Source: DATKUC01 sp964553615 (lineage in GTDB: Bacteria > Spirochaetota > Spirochaetia > DSM-27196 > DATKUC01). From it: a stretch of DNA of 64,000 bases. Below, in pieces: positions 24,337-32,587 of the stretch. The stretch is taken from positions 22,146 through 86,145 of the forward strand of contig CAZKMA010000012.1 in NCBI GenBank assembly GCA_964553615.1, in the 5' to 3' direction. Each line of letters opens with the position of its first letter. The first letter of the stretch is position 1. The notes under the pieces were generated by a model. That model ran no database searches. It was not told the DNA's origin and saw only the letters and a program-made list of their open reading frames with translations. The translations under genes were made by a program, and so were the position numbers.

Positions 24337-26877
24337 ATGGCTCTCTCACTTCGTCGGAAGATCATCCTGGTATCCTGTTGTGCGGTGGTTGCACTCTCGG
24401 CGATCGTTGGATCAATCTACTCGTGGGCCCTAACCCGGGATCTCGAGCAGGAGTCCGGCAGGACCAGTCTCGTCCTTGCCAGGGCCGTCGCACGGGCACT
24501 CGAACCCTACCGATCATATCCGTACGGACACTCTGCAGGTGATGCTGCCGCGTCGAGCGACAACTATAAGGCCGCGCTCGGTCTTGTCCACGACACTCTG
24601 CGCTCCGACCCATCAATTTCCTATCTCTATACCGTGTACCTCGATCCGCTGACCGGCACCCTCCGAGAGGGACTGGATGCAAGCACGGCAATGGTAGATA
24701 CGGTACAGGTAGAGACTCCGGAATTCACTTTCGCGCTGCAACTATCAGCGGACCATCCGGTCATTATTTACGGCGACAGGAAATACTCGGGGTCATTCAA
24801 CCTGTCCATGGCAGGAGCAAATCTTCCCCTGTTGCTCGTTTCGACACCCGCGGACACCCGACTGACTATCGACAAAACACCCCTTCTGAACATTCCGAAC
24901 GCCGGAACGCGTATCATACGGACGCCATACGGCACGGTCGATTCTGCGCATCGAATTGTGAACGGCCACATGACCATTGGGCACCACACCGTACCCGTCT
25001 CCATCTCGTTCGTTGCTGCGGGCGAGCCGGCAATTGGTCCGGGGGCGCATTTTGTTGATTCAAAGGTGATGACATCCCGCCTTGCGGCTCTGATTCACGC
25101 AGACAGGGACTACTTCGACTCATCGCCGACGCGGACGGCGTACGGCAGATCTCGGATAGCGGTTGCCATTTTGCATACCGCCGCGGGACAACCGGTCGGT
25201 GCAGTCGTCATCGAGTCTCCGGGCTCGGCGAACGGTGGACTTGCCGCGCACGTTCTCTGGCTTTCTCTTGCCACAACCGTCGGTGTCTTTCTGGTTGTCC
25301 TGCTTTTCGCAATCCCTTTTGCGCGCAGTCTTACCCGGCCTATCCAGGTCCTTCTCCAGGCGATTCAGCGAGTTGGAGATGGCGACCTGACGGTCCGGTT
25401 GACCCCGACACGGCACGACGAGTTCGGGCAGCTTTTTGAGGGTTTCAATTTCGCGACCGAACGCTTGCTGCGTGGCGCGAACATGCATCGGGCTCAATCC
25501 GAGCGGCTTCGGCACATGGCCTATACCGACGAGCTGACCCGGCTCGGAAATCGGAAGGCATATTTCGAACGAACCGAGGAACTTTTCCGTGGATCCGCGG
25601 AACGGGGCCGTCCGATTTTACACGGCGTTCTGTTCATAGACATGGACAACTTCCGGGCAGTGCACGAGTACCGGAGCCACGCCGTAGGCGATTCGGTGCT
25701 CGTTGAAGTGGCCAGACGCATAGAGCGCACGGTGAAGGGGAGCGAGTTCGTTTTCAGGATATCCGGCGACGAGTTCGCCGTTGTGCTGAGAGATCTCAAC
25801 AATGAGGCCGAGGCAAGAGATGTGGCACGGCGGATTCTCGACGAGATTGCCCGGCCGTACGAGTTGCAGATGGGATGCGACGTAATCAGACTGAGCGCGA
25901 GCATCGGTCTGTCACTGTACCCCAGCGACAGTGAGTCTGCCGAAGAGCTTATTCGTCAGGCAGACACGGCGCTTGATGGTGCCAAGCGCGAAGGCAACAG
26001 CGTCTGTCGCTTCTCCTCGGATATTCAGGAGCGCCTGCGTGCACGTCTCGATATGATTGCGGATCTGCGACTGGCACTGGGGCGGGAAGAGTTCACCCTG
26101 GTGTACCAGCCAATTATCTCTGCCGACGGGAAACTGACGGGTGCCGAAGCGTTGCTGCGATGGCAGAGCCCGGAACGCGGAACGGTTCAGCCAATGGAGT
26201 TCATCCCGTTGCTCGAAGAAACGGGACTCATTGTTCAGGTGGGTCGATGGGTCATAGAGACCGCGTGTGGTCAGGCGCGGGAGTTTCAGAATGAAGGACT
26301 CGAAGATTTCGGACTGTCCGTGAATCTTTCGCCGCGTCAGCTGGAAGATTTCGGGATCGCGGATCGGATTTGTGAAACACTCAAAGCTACCGGTCTTCGT
26401 CCCGAGCAGTTATCCCTCGAGATAACCGAAAGTCTTATTACAGAACATGAGACCGTTCTGCCGCGTCTGGAGAAGCTTCACGAAACGGGCATCCAGGTTT
26501 CCATCGACGATTTCGGTACCGGATATTCTTCGCTCAGCCGGCTGAGTCAGCTGCCGATCGACGTGTTGAAGGTCGACAAGAGCTTCGTAGATCAGATGGA
26601 TGTCGATCGACCTCATTCTTCGATAGTGGGTCCGATAGTCAATCTTGCCCGAATTCTCGGCCTCCAGGTAATTGTCGAAGGCGTTGAAACGGAATCCCAG
26701 CTCCTGGCTATCCGGGGTCTGGGCTGCGACCATATGCAGGGATATCTGTTCAGTCACCCCCTTCCGCCGGCCGCGTTCATCGATTATGCGCGCTCGTTGA
26801 CGACGGTCAGCGGTGAGCCGGTTGCGTTCCTGCAGACTCCCGTCCGAACGTTATCGGACGAAGTTTCCACGCGGTAA
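24337..26877 (+). CDS. Membrane GGDEF-EAL protein (c-di-GMP turnover)
   Basis: 846 residues: TM1 (about 8-30), a 280-residue extracytoplasmic sensor region (Cache-like by layout), TM2 (about 305-328), HAMP (about 329-382), GGDEF (about 390-560) and EAL (about 575-830). The GGDEF signature reads SGDEF (476-480); the first Gly is replaced by Ser, which some active enzymes tolerate. The EAL half keeps EALLRW (604-609), ITESLI, DDFGTGYSSL and K in VLKVDKSF, so phosphodiesterase activity is likely. The ATG at 24337 follows AAAGGGA; a TTACA-like/-10 region upstream (TTGACA at 24268-24273) may be its -35. Its last 71 bases overlap the convergent GH32 gene. Confidence 0.9.
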   Translation: MALSLRRKIILVSCCAVVALSAIVGSIYSWALTRDLEQESGRTSLVLARAVARALEPYRSYPYGHSAGDAAASSDNYKAALGLVHDTLRSDPSISYLYTVYLDPLTGTLREGLDASTAMVDTVQVETPEFTFALQLSADHPVIIYGDRKYSGSFNLSMAGANLPLLLVSTPADTRLTIDKTPLLNIPNAGTRIIRTPYGTVDSAHRIVNGHMTIGHHTVPVSISFVAAGEPAIGPGAHFVDSKVMTSRLAALIHADRDYFDSSPTRTAYGRSRIAVAILHTAAGQPVGAVVIESPGSANGGLAAHVLWLSLATTVGVFLVVLLFAIPFARSLTRPIQVLLQAIQRVGDGDLTVRLTPTRHDEFGQLFEGFNFATERLLRGANMHRAQSERLRHMAYTDELTRLGNRKAYFERTEELFRGSAERGRPILHGVLFIDMDNFRAVHEYRSHAVGDSVLVEVARRIERTVKGSEFVFRISGDEFAVVLRDLNNEAEARDVARRILDEIARPYELQMGCDVIRLSASIGLSLYPSDSESAEELIRQADTALDGAKREGNSVCRFSSDIQERLRARLDMIADLRLALGREEFTLVYQPIISADGKLTGAEALLRWQSPERGTVQPMEFIPLLEETGLIVQVGRWVIETACGQAREFQNEGLEDFGLSVNLSPRQLEDFGIADRICETLKATGLRPEQLSLEITESLITEHETVLPRLEKLHETGIQVSIDDFGTGYSSLSRLSQLPIDVLKVDKSFVDQMDVDRPHSSIVGPIVNLARILGLQVIVEGVETESQLLAIRGLGCDHMQGYLFSHPLPPAAFIDYARSLTTVSGEPVAFLQTPVRTLSDEVSTR

Positions 26878-28297
26878 GACTCTCCAGGGCAGCCTCCCCT
26901 CCGTGGGACACAATGGAGATGCCGCTGTTCGCTGGATCCACATATACCACTCGAGTAAGAGCGCGGCGTCCGTCGTCGACATACACCTCTATTACGCTTC
27001 GATCTACGAAGATGCGCAGCGAGAGCTGCTGTTCCGGGTCATCGATTTCGTACGGAATCTTTGTGCCGTACACGTCGATGAAATGCCCGTCGAATCCAAC
27101 CGATACCGCGCTTCGCCCGTCGTGTGCACGAAGGATCCGTATCTCCACCGCAGAAGCCTTCCGGAGCGCAAATGTGCACGCTATTTCGGCTGATCGATAC
27201 TCTGCAGAGTCGTCCAGGACCAGTTCCTTTGAACCCAATGGTTGACGCCCCATTCGTGCGGGTGCGCCACGCAGGCTTTCGAGCTCCCTCACCGGACGCT
27301 GGACTGGATAGCCATTTGAATCGACCGTAAGCTCCCGCGGGAGGCCCAGACATCCGTTCCAGCCGTGTCCTTTCCGGAAGCCCCGCACCCAGCCGAAGAG
27401 GATAGTTCGCCCGTCCGGCGCAAATGCGGTGTTTGTTGCGTAATAGTCCATGCCGGCGTCCAGCCTGCCCTGCACCAGCGGAGTGAAAGTACAGGTGCCC
27501 AGGTCGAACCGGCCGGAGTAGTACTCCACCGGCTTGTACGGTGAAACCAGGAGAATCCAGCGGTCACCGAGCGGGAAGAAATTGGGGCATTCGAAGAAGC
27601 TCATCTCGTAGTTCGGCTTCCGGATGAGGATGTTTCGAAAGGACCATCGGGTGAGGGAATGATCTGTAGCTTCGTAGAGGAGAACAACGAAGTCTTCGCC
27701 CGCACCGTCGTCCAGGGTTGCAGCGACCACCATGAATGTTCTTCCCTCTGTCTTGAATACGTACGGGTCCCGCCAGTCGCCCTTTACTGCCGGACCGTCG
27801 TGTGTCTCTACCGCAAGAACCGGATTATCCGGAAGCCGTTTCCACCGGATGAGTTCAGCGTCGCCGACGGCCGCCCACTGCTCGCGAGTCGAATGCTCAG
27901 AGCGTGAGCCCACCATGGTGTAGAGAAGTATTGGCAGACCTTCCGGGGTGATCGCTACACATCCGGAGAAGCAGCTGTCCTCTCCCAGTTCCAGCGCAGG
28001 AAAAAGCGCGATTGGTAGGTGTTCCCAGTGCACAAGGTCCCTTGAACGTGCATGTCCCCAGTGAATCTGATGCCAGGTGTCACCGAAGGGATTGTGTTGG
28101 TAGAAAAGATGATAGTAGCCATCGTGATAGATTGTTCCGTTCGGGTCGTTCATCCACCCCGCCGGAGGCACAAAGTGGTACGTGGGACGTGATGGGTCGC
28201 GGGAGACGACGGGTCCAAGTCGCTCATACGCGCGTTGAACACGCGACTCCTCTTCGGCATTGCCGTTACTGCTATCGTTAGATTCACGCAAAGACAA
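26807..28297 (-). CDS. Glycoside hydrolase family 32 (sucrose/fructan hydrolase)
   Basis: 496 residues. The five-blade propeller carries WMNDPNG with nucleophile Asp51, WRDP with the transition-state Asp177, and FECP with acid/base Glu236; a C-terminal beta sandwich (about 370-480) follows, ending in a family-typical D-R-S-V-I-E-V-Y strand. It hydrolyses beta-fructofuranosides such as sucrose, sucrose 6-phosphate or inulin-type oligosaccharides. No signal peptide, so it works on imported sugar. The start is a TTG with AAGGAG 7 bases upstream, overlapping the end of the DeoR gene by 14 bases; no ATG occurs before the first catalytic motif. It belongs with the divergent ABC importer. Confidence 0.9.
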   Translation of the reverse strand: MSLRESNDSSNGNAEEESRVQRAYERLGPVVSRDPSRPTYHFVPPAGWMNDPNGTIYHDGYYHLFYQHNPFGDTWHQIHWGHARSRDLVHWEHLPIALFPALELGEDSCFSGCVAITPEGLPILLYTMVGSRSEHSTREQWAAVGDAELIRWKRLPDNPVLAVETHDGPAVKGDWRDPYVFKTEGRTFMVVAATLDDGAGEDFVVLLYEATDHSLTRWSFRNILIRKPNYEMSFFECPNFFPLGDRWILLVSPYKPVEYYSGRFDLGTCTFTPLVQGRLDAGMDYYATNTAFAPDGRTILFGWVRGFRKGHGWNGCLGLPRELTVDSNGYPVQRPVRELESLRGAPARMGRQPLGSKELVLDDSAEYRSAEIACTFALRKASAVEIRILRAHDGRSAVSVGFDGHFIDVYGTKIPYEIDDPEQQLSLRIFVDRSVIEVYVDDGRRALTRVVYVDPANSGISIVSHGGEAALESLTAWKLRPITFGRESAGTQPAHR

Positions 28298-29072
28298 TTT
28301 CTACTCCTTCTGCCTCAATGTGACGCCATATCTGTTCAGGCGTCTGATCATCGGTGATCAGTTTGTTCGCAATATTGATTGATGCGATCTGCATGATTCC
28401 TTCCTGTCCGAACGATTCGTGATCGGCGACGACGATGATTTCTCGGGCGGCCTGTATCATTGACTGTTGCATTGGGATGTCGGGTAGACTCGAATGGAAG
28501 AGCTGGTAATTACCGGAGATGCCGGACGGTTCGAGGAACAGCTTGTCAACTCGTATTTCCCGTACAGAAGCTTCCGCGAGGGGACCAATGAGCGTTCCCT
28601 CGGACCGACGCAGTTCACCACCCGTCGCAATGAGATGAATATTGATGTTTTTCCGGAGAAGGTCGAATACGGCGACGCTATTGGTAATAACTGTCACTCC
28701 CGCCATGTTCTGCAGATGCCGTGCAATTTCTTCGGATATGGGACCGGCGGAGAGAAGGATGACATTCCCCTGATCGAGCAAAGTTGTCGCACGGGCAGCA
28801 ATGCGTTGATGGGCACCATCCAGTCGAGATACCTTCGTGGTATCTCCGATCGCGCGAGAGATTTCAATGTTTTGAACCCTCGCCGCAAACGCCCCGCCGT
28901 GTCGCCGGTTTATTCGTCCGTCAGCCTGGAGGATACCGAGGTCTCGACGTATTGTCACCTCAGATATTGCAAGCATTGTGCTTAAGTCTCTCACGGTAAG
29001 AAACTCGTGGTTCTGCAGTAGCTCGATAATGCGCGCCTGCCTCCCGGTTACCGTCTCGCTCTGTCGCCGCAT
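28284..29072 (-). CDS. DeoR-family repressor of the fructoside locus
   Basis: 262 residues. N-terminal winged HTH: RQARIIELLQNHEFLTVRDL then AISEVTIRRDLGILQ (recognition helix VTIRRDL), with the family R-R-H-G-G wing (NRRHGGAF). The C-terminal sugar-phosphate isomerase-like domain has GPISEEIARHL, ITNSVAVFDLL, GGELRR, DKLFLEPSGI and VVADHESFG. Such repressors leave DNA when a sugar phosphate binds. The ATG at 29072 follows AAGGAAAAT. It is transcribed with GH32 and diverges from the ABC transporter genes; GATCA repeats in the shared 275-bp region are candidate operators. Confidence 0.88.
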   Translation of the reverse strand: MRRQSETVTGRQARIIELLQNHEFLTVRDLSTMLAISEVTIRRDLGILQADGRINRRHGGAFAARVQNIEISRAIGDTTKVSRLDGAHQRIAARATTLLDQGNVILLSAGPISEEIARHLQNMAGVTVITNSVAVFDLLRKNINIHLIATGGELRRSEGTLIGPLAEASVREIRVDKLFLEPSGISGNYQLFHSSLPDIPMQQSMIQAAREIIVVADHESFGQEGIMQIASINIANKLITDDQTPEQIWRHIEAEGVEIVFA

Positions 29073-29100
29073 CTTATTTTCCTTATCATTAGCTGTTGGA

Positions 29101-29129
29101 ATTGTATCACTGATGTTCTGCCGTATCAA
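29101..29129 (-). promoter_or_regulatory. Promoter of the deoR-GH32 operon
   Basis: Minus strand: TTGATA (29124-29129), 17-base spacer, TACAAT (29101-29106). A TGATCAT box (29139-29145) and the related CGATCGAT (29148-29155) lie directly upstream of the -35. Confidence 0.6.
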
Positions 29130-29210
29130 GAAGATTAGTGATCATACGATCGATATTAGCGGAAGGTGAGCGATCAAATGACCGAATAATCGCTTAATCG
29201 TCGGTTTTAT

Positions 29211-29239
29211 TTGACAAAAGGCATTGAGCGTGCTATGAT
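29211..29239 (+). promoter_or_regulatory. Promoter of the sugar ABC transporter operon
   Basis: Consensus TTGACA (29211-29216), a 17-base spacer and TATGAT (29234-29239). The likely transcript starts near 29246 and has a leader of about 100 bases. Confidence 0.75.
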
Positions 29240-29259
29240 TGCGATCTATGGTGAGTGAA

Positions 29260-29278
29260 AATGATCAATATGATCATT
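29260..29278 (+). promoter_or_regulatory. Palindromic operator AATGATCA-ATA-TGATCATT
   Basis: Perfect 8-bp inverted repeat with a 3-base centre, just downstream of the expected start of transcription (roadblock position). Related GATCA half-sites stand at 29139-29145 and 29171-29176. The simplest reading is a DeoR-family operator shared by both divergent units. Confidence 0.6.
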
Positions 29279-29347
29279 CGCGAGGGAACGATAATCGTGT
29301 GGTTTCGGTCCTTTGTCACCTGAAATCATTCAAGTAGGGGGAGTCAT

Positions 29348-30655
29348 ATGAGAAAGCGATTAGCACTCGTGCTCGTTGCACTCGTGGCGGCAGGCACGTT
29401 TGTGTGGGCCAACGGGCAGAAAGAAGCGGCCGGAAGTTCGGGGCCAGGAAAGATCTCGGTCATGTTTCAGGGTACCGGCCCGGAGCGTGATGCGCTCAGT
29501 GGAGTCATTGCGCGATTCGAAAAGCAAACTGGTGTTCAAGTCGAGCCGCGCTACACGCCGCATGACGTTTACTATGAAAAGGTCTCCGCTGCTGTGGCTG
29601 GCAAGAATCTTCCGGACGTAATGGAAATGGATGCTCCCTTTCTGGCAAACTTCGTATGGAGCGGGTATCTTGCTCCAGCCGCAGATTATGTAGACAAGAG
29701 CGTTATCAGCGACATGACACCGTCCAGTATTGCGCAATGCACATATCCACTCGACAACAAGCTCTATGCGATTGGACCGACCGATAGCACTGTGTTGCTC
29801 TACGGAAATCGTGACTACTTGAAAAAGATCGGTGCAAGAATCCCGACATCGGTAAGCCAGGCATGGACGAAAGACGAGTTTGATACGATACTCCAGAAGC
29901 TATCACAAATACCTGGTGTGAAGTGGCCACTGGACCTGTTTCGGAACTACGGTGTAAAAACGGAATGGTCCACCTATGCGTTTCAGCCAATCTTCGAATC
30001 TTTTGGCGGTGGGTTCATCAACACGAAGACCTGGAAAGCTGAGGGTACACTCGATTCACCGGAGAGCGTAGCTGCGGCAACCGAGATGCAAAAGTGGGTC
30101 AAGAACGGCTGGGTTGTTCCGTCGAGCGCAGGCACCAACAGTCTCTACCGTCCTGATCATCTGGCTGGACTCGCGTGGGGTGGAAACTGGTACTGGGGCG
30201 AGGCGCATCCCGCAATGGGGGATAATCTCGTGGCGCTTCCGCTTCCCAATTTTGGTCATGGGGTGAAGACCCCGAATGGAACCTGGATTTGGGGCATTAC
30301 CAAGACGTCGAAAGACAAGGCGGATGCCGGCAAGTATCTTTCGTTTATGGTAACAGACCAGAAATGGAGATCCGACCTCCAGAAGACGGCGGCATATCCG
30401 GGTCTCAAGTCCTGGGCGGCGAACTATCCTCTCTACTCCGATCCGAGTCAAATGAAGATTGCATTTGAGCAGTCGAATTTCGCGGTCCCACGACCAAAGT
30501 TCCCGGGTTATCCGACTCTTACTTCATCTGTACAGGAAGCGATCGACAACATTTTCAACGGTGCTGATCCAAAGACCGAGCTCACTAAGGCAGCCAAGGC
30601 CGTTGACCAGGATATCTCGGATCATAACGGATATCCCCCTTTCGCTAGCAAGTAG
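29348..30655 (+). CDS. ABC transporter sugar-binding protein (family 1)
   Basis: 435 residues. Signal peptide MRKRLALVLVALVAAGTFVWA, then NGQKEAAG; no lipobox Cys. The mature protein fits the MalE/UgpB-like cluster: KISVMFQGTGPERDALSGVI (first strand and helix), PDVMEMDAPFLANFVWSG, YAIGPTDSTVLLYGNRDYLKK (hinge), the Trp-rich WGGNWYWGEAHPAM region that stacks on sugar rings, and the C-terminal VQEAIDNIFNGADP. It binds an oligosaccharide, here probably a fructoside given GH32 in the divergent unit. GGGGGAG precedes the ATG. Confidence 0.9.
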   Translation: MRKRLALVLVALVAAGTFVWANGQKEAAGSSGPGKISVMFQGTGPERDALSGVIARFEKQTGVQVEPRYTPHDVYYEKVSAAVAGKNLPDVMEMDAPFLANFVWSGYLAPAADYVDKSVISDMTPSSIAQCTYPLDNKLYAIGPTDSTVLLYGNRDYLKKIGARIPTSVSQAWTKDEFDTILQKLSQIPGVKWPLDLFRNYGVKTEWSTYAFQPIFESFGGGFINTKTWKAEGTLDSPESVAAATEMQKWVKNGWVVPSSAGTNSLYRPDHLAGLAWGGNWYWGEAHPAMGDNLVALPLPNFGHGVKTPNGTWIWGITKTSKDKADAGKYLSFMVTDQKWRSDLQKTAAYPGLKSWAANYPLYSDPSQMKIAFEQSNFAVPRPKFPGYPTLTSSVQEAIDNIFNGADPKTELTKAAKAVDQDISDHNGYPPFASK

Positions 30656-30673
30656 AACTCAATTTCAACCTTT

Positions 30674-30714
30674 GGTACGGGGTGAGGACGATTCTGTCGG
30701 TCTCGCCTCGTGCC
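30674..30714 (+). terminator. Intercistronic hairpin after the sugar-binding protein gene
   Basis: Bases 30674-30686 pair fully with 30702-30714 (13 pairs, three G-U) around a 15-base loop. No U-tract follows. It lies 18 bases past the stop and 30 before the permease start, the usual place for a 3'-protecting hairpin that keeps binding-protein mRNA more abundant. Confidence 0.6.
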
Positions 30715-30743
30715 GGGATTAATCCCCGGGGAGGTAGATCCCG

Positions 30744-31655
30744 ATGGCGCAGATCCAAGTCAGTAGTTCCAGACGAATCATGGGGGATCGAACGCAAGAG
30801 TTTCTTATGCTCTTGCCCGCGTTGGTCTTCCTGTTGGCATTCGTGGTAGTTCCTTTCGTTATATCAATACGGCTGTCGTTCACCGATACGCGACTAATTC
30901 AGGGGCCCATTCCGCCCAGATGGATAGGATTCAGGAACTTTTCCAGAATTCTTGCCGGATGGACCTTCTGGCATGCATTTCTCAACGTGCTCTGGTTTAC
31001 CGCAATGGTGATACCACTCCAGTGTGGATTTGCACTACTCATGGCCGTATTGCTAAACAGTCAGAAGCGAGCCAACAATTTTTTCCGTGGTCTCTTTTTC
31101 ATCCCGTTCATCACACCAATGGTCGTCGTTTGTGTCATCTGGGCAACCATATATCAGTACCCGTCGGGAGTTTTCAATAGCTTTCTCCAGATCGTGACGT
31201 TCGGGCTGGTGAAGCCGATTGAGTGGCTCGGTAACCCGGTCACTGCGATGCCCGCAATCACCGGCCTGTCTGCGTGGCAGGCGTATGGATTCCAGATGGT
31301 TATCTATCTCGCGGGTTTGCAGAATATTCCGGAAGAGCTTTATGAAGCCGCCCAGATCGATGGAGCAACTGGATGGCGGCGATTCTTGAGTGTCACGTGG
31401 CCCAGTCTTGCGGCAACAAACGTGTTTGTCCTTATCATTACTACTATCCAGGCGCTCAAGCTGTTCACCCAGGTGAACATCCTTACCCACGGAGGTCCGC
31501 GCGACGCAACCAATACACTCGTTCAGTACATTTATCGATCCGGCTTCGTATCACAAAACGTCGGATATGCATCAGCGGCGTCACTGTTGCTTTTCTTGCT
31601 TGTCCTCGGCATCTATCTGCTCCAGCAGTCAGCCGTGCGACGATACGGCAATTGA
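30744..31655 (+). CDS. ABC sugar permease, MalF/UgpA type
   Basis: 303 residues, six helices. The cytoplasmic EAA loop is seen as EELYEAAQIDGATGWRRFLSVTWP (residues about 198-221), which contacts the ATPase. The N-terminal region has the P-x-x-F-x-x-x-F-x-x-x-P pattern and the periplasmic L-S-F-T-D. Half of the importer pore for the sugar. GGGGAGG precedes the ATG. No ATPase gene is in the locus, so a shared MsmK/MalK-type ATPase elsewhere must serve it. Confidence 0.92.
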   Translation: MAQIQVSSSRRIMGDRTQEFLMLLPALVFLLAFVVVPFVISIRLSFTDTRLIQGPIPPRWIGFRNFSRILAGWTFWHAFLNVLWFTAMVIPLQCGFALLMAVLLNSQKRANNFFRGLFFIPFITPMVVVCVIWATIYQYPSGVFNSFLQIVTFGLVKPIEWLGNPVTAMPAITGLSAWQAYGFQMVIYLAGLQNIPEELYEAAQIDGATGWRRFLSVTWPSLAATNVFVLIITTIQALKLFTQVNILTHGGPRDATNTLVQYIYRSGFVSQNVGYASAASLLLFLLVLGIYLLQQSAVRRYGN

Positions 31656-31664
31656 GGTTCGACC

Positions 31665-32510
31665 ATGAAACAAAAAAACCGCGCAGACATTGTTCGCACA
31701 ATCGTGCTCGCCGTTCTTGGAATTGTGGTTATTATCCCTTTGTTTATGCTGGTCGTCTCGAGTCTGAAGGGAACGAGGCAGGAGATCATGACCGATATGG
31801 GGAGCTGGCGTGCTTTCTGGGTCACGGATCCTACGTTCAACAACTTCATCCATATTCTTGGTCCGGAATCGCTAACCCCGTTCGGACGCTACTTCCTGAA
31901 TTCCATTATTATCATGGCTGCAACAATTGGAGCAACGCTTGTAGTCGCTACTATGGCCGGTTACGCACTTCTACGCGGCAAATTCCGCTTTAACTCGATC
32001 CTCCTCTTGGCTATCACTGCGCTGTACATTATCCCCGTCGAAGCGATCATGTTGCCCATGCTTTACGAGGTTATCGGCATCGGGATTACCGACACCTACA
32101 TCGTGCAGATTGTTCCGTTTATCGCAAACCCACTGTATATTTTCCTTCTTTATCAATTCTTTCGACAGGTGCCGGAATCCATCGCAGAAGCAGCATTGCT
32201 TGAAGGTGCAGACTTTTTCCGGATATTCCGCAGTATTTATGTTCCTCTTAACGTTCCTGCGCTTGCTACTGTCGCAATTCTCCAGGGGTTGGACATGTGG
32301 AACCAGTATTTGTGGCCTTTGCTCGTTACTCAGACCGACCGCGTCAAGCCAATTTCGGTTGCTATAGCGTCATTTTTCGGCGAAGACACCATATATTGGA
32401 ATTACGCTATGGCTGCATCGGTTCTGATGATTGCACCGGTCGTGGTTTTCTTTCTTGCGTTTCAGAGGTTCTTCATTCGCTCAGTTGCCAGCTCGGCCGT
32501 TAAGGGCTAA
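31665..32510 (+). CDS. ABC sugar permease, MalG/UgpE type
   Basis: 281 residues, six helices. The EAA loop reads ESIAEAALLEGADFFRIFRSIYVPLN (about residues 168-193, quoted in parts: E-A-A-x-x-E-G-A). The first helix is followed by the long periplasmic loop with SLKGTRQE, as in MalG relatives. Together with the previous gene it forms the heterodimeric membrane pore. It begins 9 bases after the preceding stop. Confidence 0.92.
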   Translation: MKQKNRADIVRTIVLAVLGIVVIIPLFMLVVSSLKGTRQEIMTDMGSWRAFWVTDPTFNNFIHILGPESLTPFGRYFLNSIIIMAATIGATLVVATMAGYALLRGKFRFNSILLLAITALYIIPVEAIMLPMLYEVIGIGITDTYIVQIVPFIANPLYIFLLYQFFRQVPESIAEAALLEGADFFRIFRSIYVPLNVPALATVAILQGLDMWNQYLWPLLVTQTDRVKPISVAIASFFGEDTIYWNYAMAASVLMIAPVVVFFLAFQRFFIRSVASSAVKG

Positions 32511-32520
32511 GACCCGTTTC

Positions 32521-32544
32521 CCGTGCAGGATGTTCTGCACGGGA
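32521..32544 (+). terminator. Hairpin after the second permease gene
   Basis: CCCGTGCAG (32521-32529) pairs with CTGCACGGG (32536-32544) around GATGTT, 10 bases after the stop. No clear U-tract follows (ACTCCTCT), so read-through into the SDR gene is possible. Confidence 0.5.
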
Positions 32545-32587
32545 CTCCTCTCTACCACAACCATCTCCTTCCGGGTACACTGCCGAC

